In this document: positions 12,125 through 29,850 of the stretch, one piece after another
Layout of the letters: each line of letters starts with the position of its first letter
Numbering within the stretch: position 1 is the stretch's first letter
Assembly: GCF_020921035.1 (NCBI RefSeq)
Contig: NC_063151.1
Coordinates: 6,076,001 to 6,140,000, forward strand
From: Rhodamnia argentea
Lineage: Eukaryota > Streptophyta > Magnoliopsida > Myrtales > Myrtaceae
Direction: 5' to 3'
DNA: 64,000 nt
The notes under the pieces: model-generated
Databases searched by the model: none
Told to the model about the DNA's origin: nothing
What the model saw: only the letters and a program-made list of their open reading frames with translations
Made by a program: the position numbers and the translations under genes

Positions 12125-12667
12125 GAGAATTACTCCCAAAAAAACCATAAATATATTGTAATTACATAAATTCAACCTTAAATCTTTATCTTTTTTTTAT
12201 TAATTTGGTCATAAACCTTTTGTATTTGTACCAATTCGGTTCACCCAGTCAATTTTGATCGAAAACACCGACGTAGCGTGGGCAACACCGACGTGACAAT
12301 TTTTTAAGAATATTTAATATTTTTTATTTTTTATGATTTATTTTTTTCTTTTCTCTGTTTTATCTTTTCCTTTTTTTTTTCTTTTCTTATCATCTTCTTC
12401 CTCCAGCCGGACGCAAAGGTACGGCGACCGGCCTTAGGCAAAACTCGCCTACCCCTAGCAAGGCGCAACCTCGCCTAGCGACGGTAAGTCGATGGCCCTC
12501 GCCGTACCTCTACGATCGATCGGAGAAAGAAGAATTTCTAGTCAAAATTTGATCGGATGAACTAAATTGACACAAATACAAAGACTTATGACTGAATTGA
12601 AAAAAAAATTAGGATCGAATTGACGCAATTACAATAAATTTAAGACCTTTTTGATAATTTTTCTTTC
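12125..12667. mobile_element. family B repeat, copy 1 (AT arms, GC core)
   Basis: The left arm carries ATTGTAATTACATAAATTC and the right arm, reverse complemented, carries ATTGTAATTGCGTCAATTC, so the ends form imperfect inverted repeats. Between them lie phrases about a missing autonomous gene's worth of nothing: a pyrimidine tract near 12330-12390, then a GC-rich core of about 100 bp with repeated CGCCTA/GGCGA words. The same layout recurs at 42810, 46066 and 46946. No coding sequence. The long inverted ends suggest a non-autonomous Mutator-like element, but target duplications are not clear. Confidence 0.65.
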
Positions 12668-14561
12668 GAAATTAGGATGATTGGCGTGTCTGAAGGTAAA
12701 GACAAACGGTGCGAATAAAATGGACTCTTGCAAAGACTTCTCATCACGAGCACGAACGAATCGGATTAACTTGTCACTCAGTTGGGAGTGGGGACAGACG
12801 CTCTAGGAAACCTATGCTATGTCAAATTAGAGAAGGGGGAAAAAAAAGAAGAAGAAGAGGAAATTGTACAGGGGGACCGAAGATAAATTCTTTTCTCGTC
12901 AGCTAAGATTATCCAGTTTAATTTTTTTTTCAATACAGGACCGAACTAAACAAGATGCAAGTTCCACAAGATTGACCCGAGACCGTGCTGTTCTTTCTGG
13001 TACAGTGACCTAACTCAGGACCAGCCAAAGCTTAATTTATTCGATACGCAAGTGAAGCAAATTCAATAAGGTCGGTTCTTGTGCAGCCTATTCCTTGCCG
13101 CACAATGCAGAAATGGCTTCATCGAGTCAATTGGTGTACCAAAGTCTCCCTCTCCTTTCGTGGGCTCGTCATCACAAATTTCTCGTCCGCGACTCGGGTT
13201 TGTCGTCACACGCGCCATTAACATGACCGATCGCGAATCCAGGCCGCGACGATGCGAATATGAAGTCGTTTTTGTTTTCCTCTTTGGCCACGTGCCGGTA
13301 TTGCTTTCCTAAACGTGATGTCTGTTGTGATTCTACGGCTGGGTTTGATTTGGAGGTTGGAATTATGCCCAACCCGTGAGGTCATAGGAGCTGAAATTTT
13401 GTGGCTAACATTAAAGTCTGCGATTAGGACGAGTCGAAGCACGAGATGGTTTTTGCTTGAAGGAGAATATAGACCAAAGAAATAGGTGATGTTCCGCAAA
13501 GAAGCGAGGAAAAGAATTGGACTTTCTTTTAATTGAGATGCTGAAAACTTTTGGTACACTGCCTATCTATTTGCAAGTGAGAATGCATCACTTCTTCCTC
13601 TTCTTCTTCTTCCTTGGCTGTTATAAAGGCGAACCACTCTTTTGGCGGTGCTAATGGACTCGGAAGATAATTTACAACCCCTGACCATGATGGAGCCGCA
13701 GACACGTGAGATCCACACAATCAATGACTCTGATAGACTCGATTCACGTGAATTTTTTAGGGTCCAAAAAAGTCTAAGCTAGTATAAGAGCATTGTTAAT
13801 TACTATATTGGAAGCCAGAATTTTCGTTATGTAACTTTTAATCTGAAACTGTAGGATTGGATCATCCACTGCTCTTTCGCAGTTTAGTCGAAATTTCCAT
13901 AAGCTCTTCATAGAAGGTCTATTCTTGCACCTCGCATCTCGTCGTGCACCTACTAAACCGCGGGAGAGCTATTGATCATCCCCTGTTCTTTCGGCGAAGT
14001 CTGAGCATTTCGTTTTCCCCACGACAGTCACATCTCTCAGCACATACAGGGCAGAGCGCCCACCGTTTCAATGTCTGAGCATTGCATGACGTGAACTGCG
14101 TTTCAAAGGTGGGGCAACTCAACCAATGGCAGTTTGACCTTTCAAGTACACGGCAAATCATTGCAGGGGATTTGTCCGTACGTGCCGCCTAGCCTCTGGC
14201 GGAGCGACTCGTGTGCACGAGGGGAAAACATCCTGACGGCTGGGATTTCCCCGTTTCGAAAGTCTCTAAGTTGTTCCGCCCACTTTTGGTGTTGAAAAGG
14301 TCCCATGTTCCGACAAGCCTCGCCATTGACTCGACGATGCCAAACCAGTGGTGGCAAATGGGCTTTGCCGCATATGGGCACGTGCGTGGCTTGGGCGACT
14401 CTTCTGGTTTAGCTTCCTTCTGTCGGTGAGGCCTGTTTGGGTGAGCCTAGTACAATACTTAATTGCATATCCTAATGATATGTCCACAAATTGGCTAACC
14501 ACATTCGAGAAAGAGGATGAGAGAACATGCCTAAAGCCTCATGAAGTATGCATTCAAAGAA
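12668..14561. other. intergenic, no gene recognised
   Basis: Short frames only. The GC-richer part at 13900-14440 has overlapping frames on both strands, with no start context, splice signal or domain that I recognise. Confidence 0.4.
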
Positions 14562-14997
14562 GGGTTAACATCACAAAAAAGTTCAAAATTAATAAGCACG
14601 AAATTTACCTCAAATTGATTTTTTTCACCACGAAAAATCAGAAATTGGTAAATGTGACGTACTTACCCCAGTTTAATTTTTTGACCATCAAAATTTCTAC
14701 GCTTGTACATATGTGACAAATTCACCCTCCGCTAGTTTCCATTAAATTGGGTCATTATCATGAAAACCTCTAAACTGATACACTTATGACAAACAAACGG
14801 TAAAAACTCCAAATCAGTATACCTGTCAACTACCACGCGTTATTCAATTCAGCAATTTCACGATAAAATTTAACGAAAATTAACGAAGGGTAAATTTGTC
14901 ACGGTATACTAATTTGAGATTTTTTCATGTTTAAAAAATAGTTTACGGTAAATACATCATAGGCACACTAGTTTGAGATTTTTTGTGGTATTAACCC
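14562..14997. mobile_element. family A copy 2, Mutator-like MITE
   Basis: The left end is GGGTTAACATCACAAAAAA. The right end, reverse complemented, is GGGTTAATACCACAAAAAA, an inverted terminal repeat that continues more weakly inward. The flanks are TTCAAAGAA (14553-14561) and TTTAAACAA (14998-15006), a 9-bp target duplication with two mismatches. Inside are repeated phrases with AATTTTTTGACCATCAAAA and GTACATATGTGACAAATT shared with 9590-10065. No open frame of note. The end structure and 9-bp duplication point to a non-autonomous Mutator-like element. Confidence 0.75.
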
Positions 14998-15635
14998 TTT
15001 AAACAATGATTGTGGCGAATCCTATGTGAAGTCATTATCATGTCACCAAAATTTCAACGTATCCCATCCACATCCCAGCCCAAGTTCAGTTTTGACCATG
15101 CTGGCGTTATGGACAGCCCAACCTAAATAATAGCGGTATTTTCTCTGTTCCTTCGGCATAACAATCTTTGCAATCCATGATGCAGCATGTCTTCTATGCT
15201 GATTCTCTCAACTCACAAACCAAGCAAGGAAGTGCTTTGAACCCAAGCAATAAAGAGAAGGAAGAGATTATCTGCATCTAACAATCCAGGAGAGGAGGCT
15301 TCCATGGAGATTTCCCTTTATAGTGCGAGACGTTAGGGACCAGAGGCAAACATAGAACCACCACACCACAATGTCAGACCCTATGATTTCGTCAAACAAC
15401 AATAATACATGTAACATGTCGGTTTTGAGGATAAGATTCAAATCAATATGAGCTACTTTTTATTACTCAAAAGGGCTACCCATACAAATCACCAACCCAA
15501 TACATGAACGGAAAAACCAAAATCACCCTTAACAAATTGCTTATGACCCATGCTCACAAAAGAAGTTCCAAGCACCGTCCCCCTATAAAATTTTGCTCTC
15601 TCTGGATTTTATGATATATTGCATTCGTGACCTAC

Positions 15636-21323
<5,688 letters not shown>

Positions 21324-24300
21324 GTCGAATGGAGAAAAAGGAAAAGGCTTTCGGTTTTAGAGAGGGAGAAGGACGAGGAGAAGAAGGAGAAGAGCACCGG
21401 CCACTGGTCGGATACAGATTGATCTTCCAACTCTCCCCTCTCTGTGTTCGACCAACAAGAGAAAAGCAAGTAGAGAGAGAAAAGTCAAGTCTTTCACAGT
21501 CTTTTAGCTTTTTCCCATTGTTTTTCATATCGATTTGGTTTCTTTTTGTCTGCACAATCCCCATTTCGTAGTTTTTTTTTTTTCTTGCCATGATTCTCTT
21601 TTCTATCATTTATCGCAAAATGAGCGTAATTCTTGAGTAATTATTTTTGGATTTTCAACAGTCTCTCTCTTGTAAAGAAGAAATAGATTCTCCAGCAACT
21701 TCGACCTCATAATTTATTTTCATTTTATATCCATATATTGCTCGATTATTCCGTGCCTCCGGATAAGAAAAAAAATATCTAGGAATTGACTTTGAAAATA
21801 TCATTAAGATTTATTATTGATTTGATATTTAAATTCGAGGAAGGGCCAATATGATATTCTCATCTTTATTGACCTTAGTCTTCATGCTCACTATCAAATG
21901 TTAAAAAGGAACTTTATTGTTTTCTTGTCAAAATCTACTCTATTGCTCAAATTTAAAATAAGAGAATTATTTTTTTGCGAGTTTTCTTTTGTCAGATTTT
22001 TTTTTTTTGGCTAGTTAATATATTATGAAACTATCGAGCGTTGAAGATTAAAAGAAAAGGCCAAAATGTGTGTGCTAGAATTTAAAAAAAAAATCAACTC
22101 CTAAAAGGAAAATACGACAAAAAAAAATAAATAAAGTGACAATCACTATGATTTTTTTTTTTTGTCATCAAAACGTTAAACTTGTAACAAAAACATTCAT
22201 CTACTACAAAAATCCTTAAATTTTCCCATTAAGGTACTAATACCCTCGAACCTTTTTTTTTTCCTCGTGTCACAGATGTCATAAACTTTTAACGTTACTA
22301 TCACGTTGATACAAGTTTGGAAAATTAGTGTCACGATGAATATATCTTGCCACACAATAAGAACTTTAGGGAATTAGCGTCACAATGAACATAGATTAAG
22401 ATATTCAGCGGTATTAATTATATGCCAAACAGAACTTAAGTCGTGAATTGTGTTGAGACTCATTAATTACTTATAATATCTTGGGTTCTACTTATGACTT
22501 TTTTCCTCCAAAAAACTGAAAAAAAAAAACATCACTGGAATTTCAATAAAAATAGTGATAAAGTTACATACGATTTTGCAAGTCGTACTGTTGAGAAGTT
22601 TTAAGCGTTTGAGGTAATTGTAAAATGAAAATCATGGCATGAATCTTGCAAAATTCTGTAGAGATTCGAAATCTTCAAAAGGAAAAGCCACCTCTGACAA
22701 GAAGAGCTTCGACAATGGTCTGTCGTTTGCTTATTGTTGTCGGACGAGGCACAAGGCCAAAATTCCACCGTGGCACGTACCCAAGGTGTTTTCCCCTGTG
22801 GAATTAACACCCAATTGGCACTTAGTAGGTCTCCAAACGCGTAACGGGGTTTGCTGCTTTAAACGTAGATTCCGGTCGTTTCGCTATAAATGATCTTTTG
22901 AAAAATATTTTTGTAAAATCGCTCGCATATATTGCTCAATAAAATTAGTCAATAAAAAATACCTTCATAATTGACAACAATTTGTATCGATGAAAATATT
23001 TTCGTTCATTCATTTCTATTGAATATGTAATTGATCTCTTTTTTTAATATTTTTTTCAAATGCGTTATTTTTCGCAAAACAAACTTCAATTGTATTGAAT
23101 ACAATTGAAGAAGACGGGTGATATCTGTGTGATATTTTGTGGGATCACTGTCAATTATTCTAAAGTTTAAGCTGTTAGATAAATGCGTGATTTAATATTT
23201 AATTACTTTAATATTTCCTCTCACTGTTTAGTCTAATTTTTTTCAATAAAATTACTAGATAAAATCGTAATTTAATATTTAATTATTTTAACTTCATGAT
23301 ATTGCGGGTCGCAAGTCAAGCGGGCGAGGAGCCAGCACTACATGCCCCATGGTATGGACAGTGGAAAAGAAAGAACCCTTTTGAGTGCTGAGAGTCAATT
23401 CGTTCCTTTCTTACACGAACGAGTCGGATTGGACGGAGAAAAGCAGACCTTTTTTTGTGGGGGGTTGGCCAGGCCATGTGATTCCACGATTGAACAAAAA
23501 GGAAGCCGGGATTTCCCTATCTTTAATCATTGAGTTAATCATGTCCAATGCAATTATAAGATCATGTTAATTTTGCACAGTGCCCCCATTCACATTCTCA
23601 TCATTCCTATCTTGTATCTTTCAGAACTCCTATAATTTTGTACCATCCTGGATTTTTACCGTCCAGTGATTTCTATCGAGCGATATATGTCAACAATTAC
23701 GTTGGTAACGTTTCGTTGAAATTACTATATTCAATAAGAAAAATGGTGGTTTTTCCAAGAACGATATGATCTATGATTTTACATACCATAAAAAGACAAA
23801 GTCATGCGGTACTCTAATAAAAATACTTTGCTTTTCAAGCTCGTGTATCCTTCATCATTGAATCAAATAATTACATAACAAGTTAGATTTCATTCACGAG
23901 CACAACAAGGTTTGATAGAATTATGTCGACTTAGTACACATAACATATAGATAGTAAGGCATGAAATAAAATCTGATCGATTATCGATTTTTTTTCATAA
24001 AGAGTTCGTCTTACTATTGCGGCAAAGATATAATACATAGTGTAGATATCACGTCTACGCTAAATTTTTATGCTGTATTTTGGACAAGATGACTATGCAT
24101 ATTCATTGATATCCGTATATCATATTGTTCAAGTGGTCGGGACTCATGGCACATGACTACCAATTAAGCCTCTCCATCTTTCCAAAAGTTCAATTACAGG
24201 ACAAATGACTCAAAGCATTGACCACGTTGTCTAAACTAAATTGAGGCAACCTAGGTATTACCATCTATTTAATAATCCAAATATGAGGGTCAAAAGTAAT

Positions 24301-24803
24301 TTTTTTTTAGCTTTTAATGAGATTAAACTCTTTTAATAGTTTCCTAATTAGAATCTTGTAATTATATTATTAAGACCTATCATTTAGTTACATAATTGAT
24401 CAATTTCAACTTTCATCAAATAGCCAATTATTTTTATTCTTAAACACTTAAATTTTTCAGTACTTAATTCTTTGCCACGCGCTTTAATTTTATTTCTATC
24501 AATCTAGCCTTCAGTTGTAGTATTAGTATCTAATCCTAATTTACTCGATAAGATCTCATCGTTAATGTTGGGCAGAAACGACACCTGAAATAGCGCGACA
24601 CCACCTGGAGGCGCCGACGCCGTGTCGTATTGGTGCTTGACGGTGGAGTTTTTCACTTTTTCTAGGTTCTTCTCCTGCTTCTCTCTCTCTCTCTCTCTCC
24701 CCTGAATCCGAGGTGGAGAAGAATCGCCAGTTGTTGTACAGTAGGTTTCCCAAGAACGGAACTGCAGGATACTTGTCTCTCTGTATCTGCATCCTCATCT
24801 ACG
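21324..24803. other. AT-rich intergenic region, promoters of flanking genes
   Basis: Separates the minus ARF-GAP gene from the plus gene at 24804, so both promoters should lie here. It holds many A and T runs, AT-rich repeat-like sequence at about 22880-23085 resembling the element at 47565, a 27-base palindrome, and a CT run at 24677-24700 in the likely leader of the plus gene. No open frame resembles a gene. Confidence 0.45.
23084..23110. repeat. 27-base near-perfect palindrome
   Basis: Reads CTTCAATTGTATT, a central G, then AATACAATTGAAG. Both 13-base arms pair perfectly around one central base. It lies at the right end of AT-rich MITE-like sequence. Confidence 0.85.
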
Positions 24804-25800
24804 ATGGATTGCAGGTTGGGTTCGATTCGATCTCCATTCTCTTTGTTTATCTTTAGCTATACTCATGGTGGTTTTCTTCAATTGAAAATGGCTGTTAGTT
24901 CTGTTCGCGGTCCTGGGTAAGAAGGAACGTTCAATTCCCACCGTCTTGCGTTCGCCGTCGTTTGATGCTTAGATGGTTAACGAGGGCTTGGGTCTCGATT
25001 ATGCTTATGAACATGCCAATTTGGCTCACGAGGTTGAATGCTGTTTCCCCGTGTTGGAAGATGTCGTTGCGTGGAAAGTTTTTCTCTGCGTCTTGTTTTT
25101 GTCCCCAGTGCTGTTAGGCTTGTCTTGTATCTTGAGATGGATGTGTTGTTGCTTTGCCCAATATGTCCATCTCCTTCGTGTAGTATTATATTGTTATCCA
25201 GTCATCTTTGCGTCTAGAGATTGATTTTCGAGTCCCTCTGGCTCTCCAGAGGCGGAGGCTTCGAAGTTGAAATAATGGAGGATTAAAGATTTTTATGTGT
25301 GATGTTGATCATGGAGTTAGATTAGGACAAATGAAAATGGCAAAAGTACTATACATTAGCGAGATTTAACTCTTGGGAAATTTGTTCAGAGTAGAATGGT
25401 TGTCCTTCTCTCCTCCTAATCGAAGAACTGATTTAAGTTTCTTGGCTTCATACTGTTTTCTTGCATCTATCTCTGATTGTACATCGGAATGCTCAGTGGA
25501 GGGCGGAACCTGCTTAATCAGTTTGCAGACAAAACTCCTAAAAATCGGGCCAAGGAAAATAGAGAGAGTTATCAAACTGTTAATACTTGGAACCAGCTTG
25601 GGTTTGATGAGAAGAAGGCGGCAGTTGACAAGGAGATGAAGAGAATGAATCAATTGCCTGCAAACAGCTCATATGCAACTCATCGTTTGAAGGTTCTCAA
25701 CAAGGTTTTGCAGCTAATGACAATTCAGGTGCTTGCACTTTTACTTGCAGTCGCATGCGGAATGTCCTTTGCTATTTTCGGTGGTTTTGGCTTTAATTGA
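24804..25800 (+). CDS. small tail-anchored membrane protein, function unknown
   Basis: Exon 1 is only 11 nt (24804-24814) and exon 2 is 25497-25800, giving 104 residues. The join MDC/S is supported by the donor AGGTTGGG and acceptor CTCAG. The product starts MDCSGGRNLLNQFADKTPKN, is polar and charged up to about residue 75 (Gln/Asn/Lys-rich, probably helical), and ends in one hydrophobic segment, about residues 79-101 (IQVLALLLAVACGMSFAIFG). A single C-terminal membrane segment with almost no tail suggests post-translational tail anchoring in an organelle or ER membrane. I believe it belongs to a small conserved plant family but cannot name it. Its last codons and 3' flank are duplicated in tandem (25781-26082). 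Confidence 0.8.
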
Positions 25801-26082
25801 TGAGGATCATAAGCAGCATAGTTTCCAACACTTGGTTCAGCGAAGCCCTTGGTGTGCGGTGATATTGTGTTCATGAATCTTGGGTTGTTAGTCTTTCCTC
25901 CTTTTTCTCTCATTATGGAATTCGTTTGTTAGTGGTTTTGGCTTTAAATAGATGAGGATCATAAGCAGCATAGTTTCCAACACTTGGTTCAGCGAAGCCC
26001 TCGGTGCACATTGATGTTGTGTCCATTACATTGGGTCGTTAGTTTTTCCCTCCTTTATTCTTGTTGTGGAATTCATTCATTC
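25781..26082 (+). repeat. 151-bp tandem duplication over a CDS end
   Basis: Unit 1 begins GTGGTTTTGGCTTTAATTGA at 25781, which is the final codons and stop of the preceding gene. Unit 2 begins at 25932 with GTGGTTTTGGCTTTAAATAG. Both share GATGAGGATCATAAGCAGCA and GGTTCAGCGAAGCCCT. Similarity falls towards the far end of each unit. The second copy lies in the 3' UTR. Confidence 0.9.
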
Positions 26083-27706
26083 CAACATATTGGTAGCTGT
26101 GTATTCCCATTCTATGGAAATCTGTTTCATCCGTTTTCTTTTTGCCGAATATGAAACTATTTCTTTTCAATATTGAGAATGAAGTGAAATTTATAATCTG
26201 AGTGTTTTACAATATCTCATTGCTTGATAACCTGCTTTTGTCTCTTTCTTTTCAATATATACACTTTGTGGGATGCCTTTGTCTAGGTTTCCAATCCTAT
26301 TTACCATGCCGTGATTTCAACAATTTGTGGCATAGCTGCTGATCCACTGATTCTTTATTTCGTTTGTCAGAGAACGACCTCGCAAGATGAAGAGCTGGAA
26401 TTGCTATTTGCTAGCCTGTCTCTGTGATGGAATTTCCTGGGACCGGTTAGTGCCAAATCGGTTTGATGCTACGGTCCCGGATTTGGAGTGATGAATTATT
26501 TTATGTTACCCACTTCCTGAACTACATTAAATTCTCGCTGGTCTACCGGCATTCTCACCTAATTCAGTTACTCTTTTTTGCAGACTCGAAACAGGTGCTG
26601 TAAATATGTTAAATACGCATGTCTAGGAATGTCTGGTTAAGGTGGTTGCAGCATGTGCACTGATTTACTGAGGAATTTCGTTGCCTTCTTTTTTCCATGT
26701 ATCCACTGGCGAAACTAATCAGCCGCCCACAGAATGGGAAATGTCACTTTACCTCTTAACCATATTGGAGCCGATGTTTTTCTCTGCATTTCTGTTTGAA
26801 TCTTTTGGAGTTAGTCCGCTGCTCCTTGTACTGTTTATAGTCGAGCGCATTTGGTGCAATAGGCATGGTGTTCCGGTTATACATGGCTTGTTTTTTAGAT
26901 TACTCCTCAACATTTTGACTCCTGTACAAGTTGCCTGCTGCTGTCTTTGCGTTGTATTTCATCTCATGCCTCATGGAGCTACTAAGAATAGTGGGTTTTC
27001 TGAAATGAGATTTATTAAGTTAATATCTGTTATGACCATGTATGGTTTGTTTACGGTTGGAGTTTACTTTTTACTGACCAAGGAGGTAAGTGTAGAGAAA
27101 TCGATCAACTATAGTCCTTTTGGGGCTTAATTAATGAATAGACTCTCATACAAACGAAACTATATTTACGATGCAAAATACCCATGAGAGAAGATGGAAA
27201 TTTTCGAAACTTATTCCATGGTCTATAAACTATCTCAACCATTAGTTCCGTTTCTTTAGGGGTCTATATGACGATGATCAGCCGTCGAGATGAGTTTGAT
27301 TTCTGGTTAACATTACTTTTCTAAAGTTTCTTTCACGAAAGAATCTTCCAGTGAACTGAAGTAGACGAATTGGTCGGTTAAGCAAGGTTTACTGTCAACA
27401 GTTAATGGAAACGATAAGCATTATTGTTTGGTCAAAAAGGAAGCATCAAGCTATTGAGAATTCCAAATTTTTGTCATGTCGCTAAAGGAAGTTGATATTG
27501 GGCCGACTCATTTTGTCATCTGGTGACCAGAAATCTGAGTTTCAAAGAATAAAAATAATCACGGTGTCCGTATATGCGACGCCACCCTACTTCGTTGTCA
27601 GAATTTCTCACAGCTTCTTTGACGTGCTTGCGGTGCGATCCTCGTACTCGTCTCCCTCCACCTTCGTTTGCCTGCGTTACGCATCAATCGGAAGTGGCCT
27701 CGAACT
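26083..27706. other. intergenic, with one unexplained hydrophobic ORF
   Basis: This includes the 3' region of the gene ending at 25800 and the promoter of the gene starting at 27707. The only notable content is the ORF at 26741-27130, listed separately. Confidence 0.4.
26741..27130 (+). other. hydrophobic ORF, about 129 codons, unrecognised
   Basis: From the first ATG it reads MSLYLLTILEPMFFSAFLFE, continues with three or four hydrophobic stretches, and ends SINYSPFGA before TAA. A donor-like GAGGTAAGT lies in its last quarter. I recognise no family. It could be a remnant exon of a membrane protein or a chance frame in T-rich DNA, where Leu/Phe/Val codons are common. It has no clear promoter or partner exon. 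Confidence 0.25.
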
Positions 27707-29293
27707 ATGGCGGCGTGGGCTGCTGCTGCTCGCCAAGCCGCGACTTCAGCTCGGCTTTCTTCTCTGAAACCATCTGCTCCTTGTCCGACGCCTGGAGCTG
27801 CTACTCTGATTCATCGGCGCGGTCTGGCCAGCGGTGGAGGTTGTCTCTCCCTCCCTCCCTCCCTCCGTCGTGCTTGTTTGAGTTGAAAGCTTGAATTTTT
27901 TTGTGAAATTTTGGGTTGAACGCCTTTTGAGAAAGTGAGAAATGATTCTGTCCGTTAGCATATCATGTTCTTGTACAACCGATGGTTGCTCGTTTGCGAT
28001 GGGACTTGACAAAATGAGAAATTTATTGGGAAGAATTCGAGTGGGTTTATATCCTTATATCTTCTGGCGGTTTCTTGATGCAGAACACCATGGACAGCCG
28101 AAGGTGAACTTTTGGGAGGACCCACTGAGTCCTTCTAAATGGAAAGAGGAACATGTAAGTTGTCCCAGCTTTGTGTTTGCTTCACCATAATATGAATTAT
28201 ATTGTTGATATCTACTATTTTTGGGAATATGATGATCTTATTGGCAGTATGTCAGCAATTGTGTTTGCGAAAGAAATTGTATTGTGTATATACCATGAGA
28301 GGCAAGATTATATCCCCAAGAATTAGCTAGAGCTAGACAATTACATATATCCCTTTGACCTTAAAGAAACTCTCTCACTACCAAGAACACGACTCAAATT
28401 AACACCTTTTAGCCTTTTGTTGTTGCTTGTGTAAGCCAAAGTTTATGACTTTGAAGTTGAAAATTGCCTGTAATGCGGGGTGCAGGTGATTTCTATACTT
28501 ATGCTCTGTTGCTTGGACAATGGTTGGGAAAAGAACTGATTGGCCATCTAGTTTTATGACGCCTATAACGGGATGGAGATGATTTCTAAACTTATGGTCT
28601 GTTGGTTGGACAATGGTTTGGAAAAGAACTGATTGATCATCTAGTTTTACGCAAACTATATCAGGCTCCATCGATGATAAGAAAGATTCCTCTGTCTGTG
28701 GAGCTGCTGTTGATGAAATCTTTGACATAGCCCACTCTGTTCAGTCTTTTGCTGCAGTAGGACTCTTCCTGTATTTCTTATGCTTCTTTCTCTGATGGCA
28801 TGCTTCATTGGGGTTGTCATGCATTTGCAGTTCGTAATTGTCTCCGTAACTGGGTGGGGGTTACTCTTCTATGGGGGCTACAAGTATTTTACAAGAGGAA
28901 AGAATGACAAGAAGGAAGAGGTACTTAATTTTTGCATCTGATGATGACTAGTGTCAATCTTCTGGCGGTTCACCTACTATCTTCAAATTTCACTGAGCAC
29001 CCGATGTTGGGTTCACCATTTGTCATGCGTGTGAAAGCATTTGATTGCATTATGTCTCGATTCAATGTCAGAAAAACTTGTGTTCATATACGCAGTATCA
29101 AGTTTCATCCTTGTTACACCTATGTCATTGCACGAGTGGTGTGACAGAATTGAAACCGTGTGTGACCCAAGTGCTGTTGGAGAAGTCCTAAATTCATCTC
29201 ATAGTATGAGTGACTACGAGGATTTTTTTTTCTGTTCTCTCTGTTTCAAGCTCTTCCCTCTCTTTGCAGAAGGCTAAAGAATCTTCACCCTGA
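27707..29293 (+). CDS. probable mitochondrial complex I ESSS/NDUFB11-like subunit
   Basis: Exons 27707-27839, 28084-28154, 28831-28920 and 29270-29293 give 105 residues with all borders in frame. The N-terminus MAAWAAAARQAATSARLSSL is Ala/Arg/Ser-rich without acidic residues, as in a mitochondrial presequence, and runs to about residue 45 (HRRGLASGG). The mature part holds HHGQPKVNFWEDPLSPSKWK, one membrane span (about 69-88, VIVSVTGWGLLFYGGYKYF) and a Lys/Glu-rich tail ending KAKESSP. Length, single span and the FWEDP-type motif fit what I remember of plant proteins annotated as ESSS subunits of NADH:ubiquinone oxidoreductase, accessory to the membrane arm. The gene model is firmer than the family name. 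Confidence 0.75.
28399..28728 (-). other. antisense ORF with a 31-residue repeat, inside an intron
   Basis: A 109-codon frame from a true ATG (MSKISSTAAPQTEESFLSSM...) lies opposite intron 2 of the ESSS-like gene. It covers a 93-bp tandem duplication (units starting 28487 and 28580), so it contains two similar 31-residue blocks, VKLDDQSVLFQTIVQPTDHK and IKLDGQSVLFPTIVQATEHK, each followed by a RNHLHP sequence. The origin is unknown. It may be a piece of a gene carried into the intron, or chance. Confidence 0.3.
28487..28665 (+). repeat. 93-bp tandem duplication in an intron
   Basis: Two diverged units start TGATTTCTATACTTATGCTC and TGATTTCTAAACTTATGGTC. Both continue through GGACAATGGTT, AAAAGAACTGATTG and CATCTAGTTTTA. 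The second unit fades after about 85 bases. Confidence 0.9.
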
Positions 29294-29850
29294 GGTCTGA
29301 ATCGTCGCACAGAGGACGTGATTGCAGTGAATGCTCTTTCATAAGCTCCGATATGTAGAGAGAAGCCTGTACTTTCATGTGATGGTGAACTTTTCAATTC
29401 AGGGTGTTCTAACTTGTACATGACTGGAATAAGACAAGGATGAATAGATTATGGGTGGTAGCATCAACCTCTTTTGCTGTTTTCCATCTATGTAATGACT
29501 TCAATTTCCCATTCTTCAACGTACTGAAAGAGCGAGCTTGGCTAATTTTCCGCTGTATCAGCATTTCGAGGTACACGTACCATTAACGAAGTCAAGAAAA
29601 GCAAAGACAAAAATTGGACCTGGATCTTTCGATAGGCAAAACACCTAAAAGATGGCCAAGAAAAGGAACCGTCAAACCCAGAGGACCTGGCATTGCAATA
29701 AGTTCCTCCATTGGGACACTCAAACAAGCTTAGCAAAATTTTATTTGGAGACATACACTCCATGGACCGGTATCGGCATTTCTCATCCAGCAGCTACAAT
29801 AAATTACAGTACGCAATTTGTCATATTCCCCGCCAGAGAAGTATCCAAAG
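29294..29850. other. convergent 3' regions
   Basis: This lies between the plus gene ending at 29293 and the minus gene ending at 29851, so it should hold both 3' UTRs. Nothing else is recognised. Confidence 0.5.

Noticed and set aside
13976-14429. Cluster of overlapping short frames on both strands
   Set aside because: No start context, no recognisable protein, and mutually exclusive frames of similar length.
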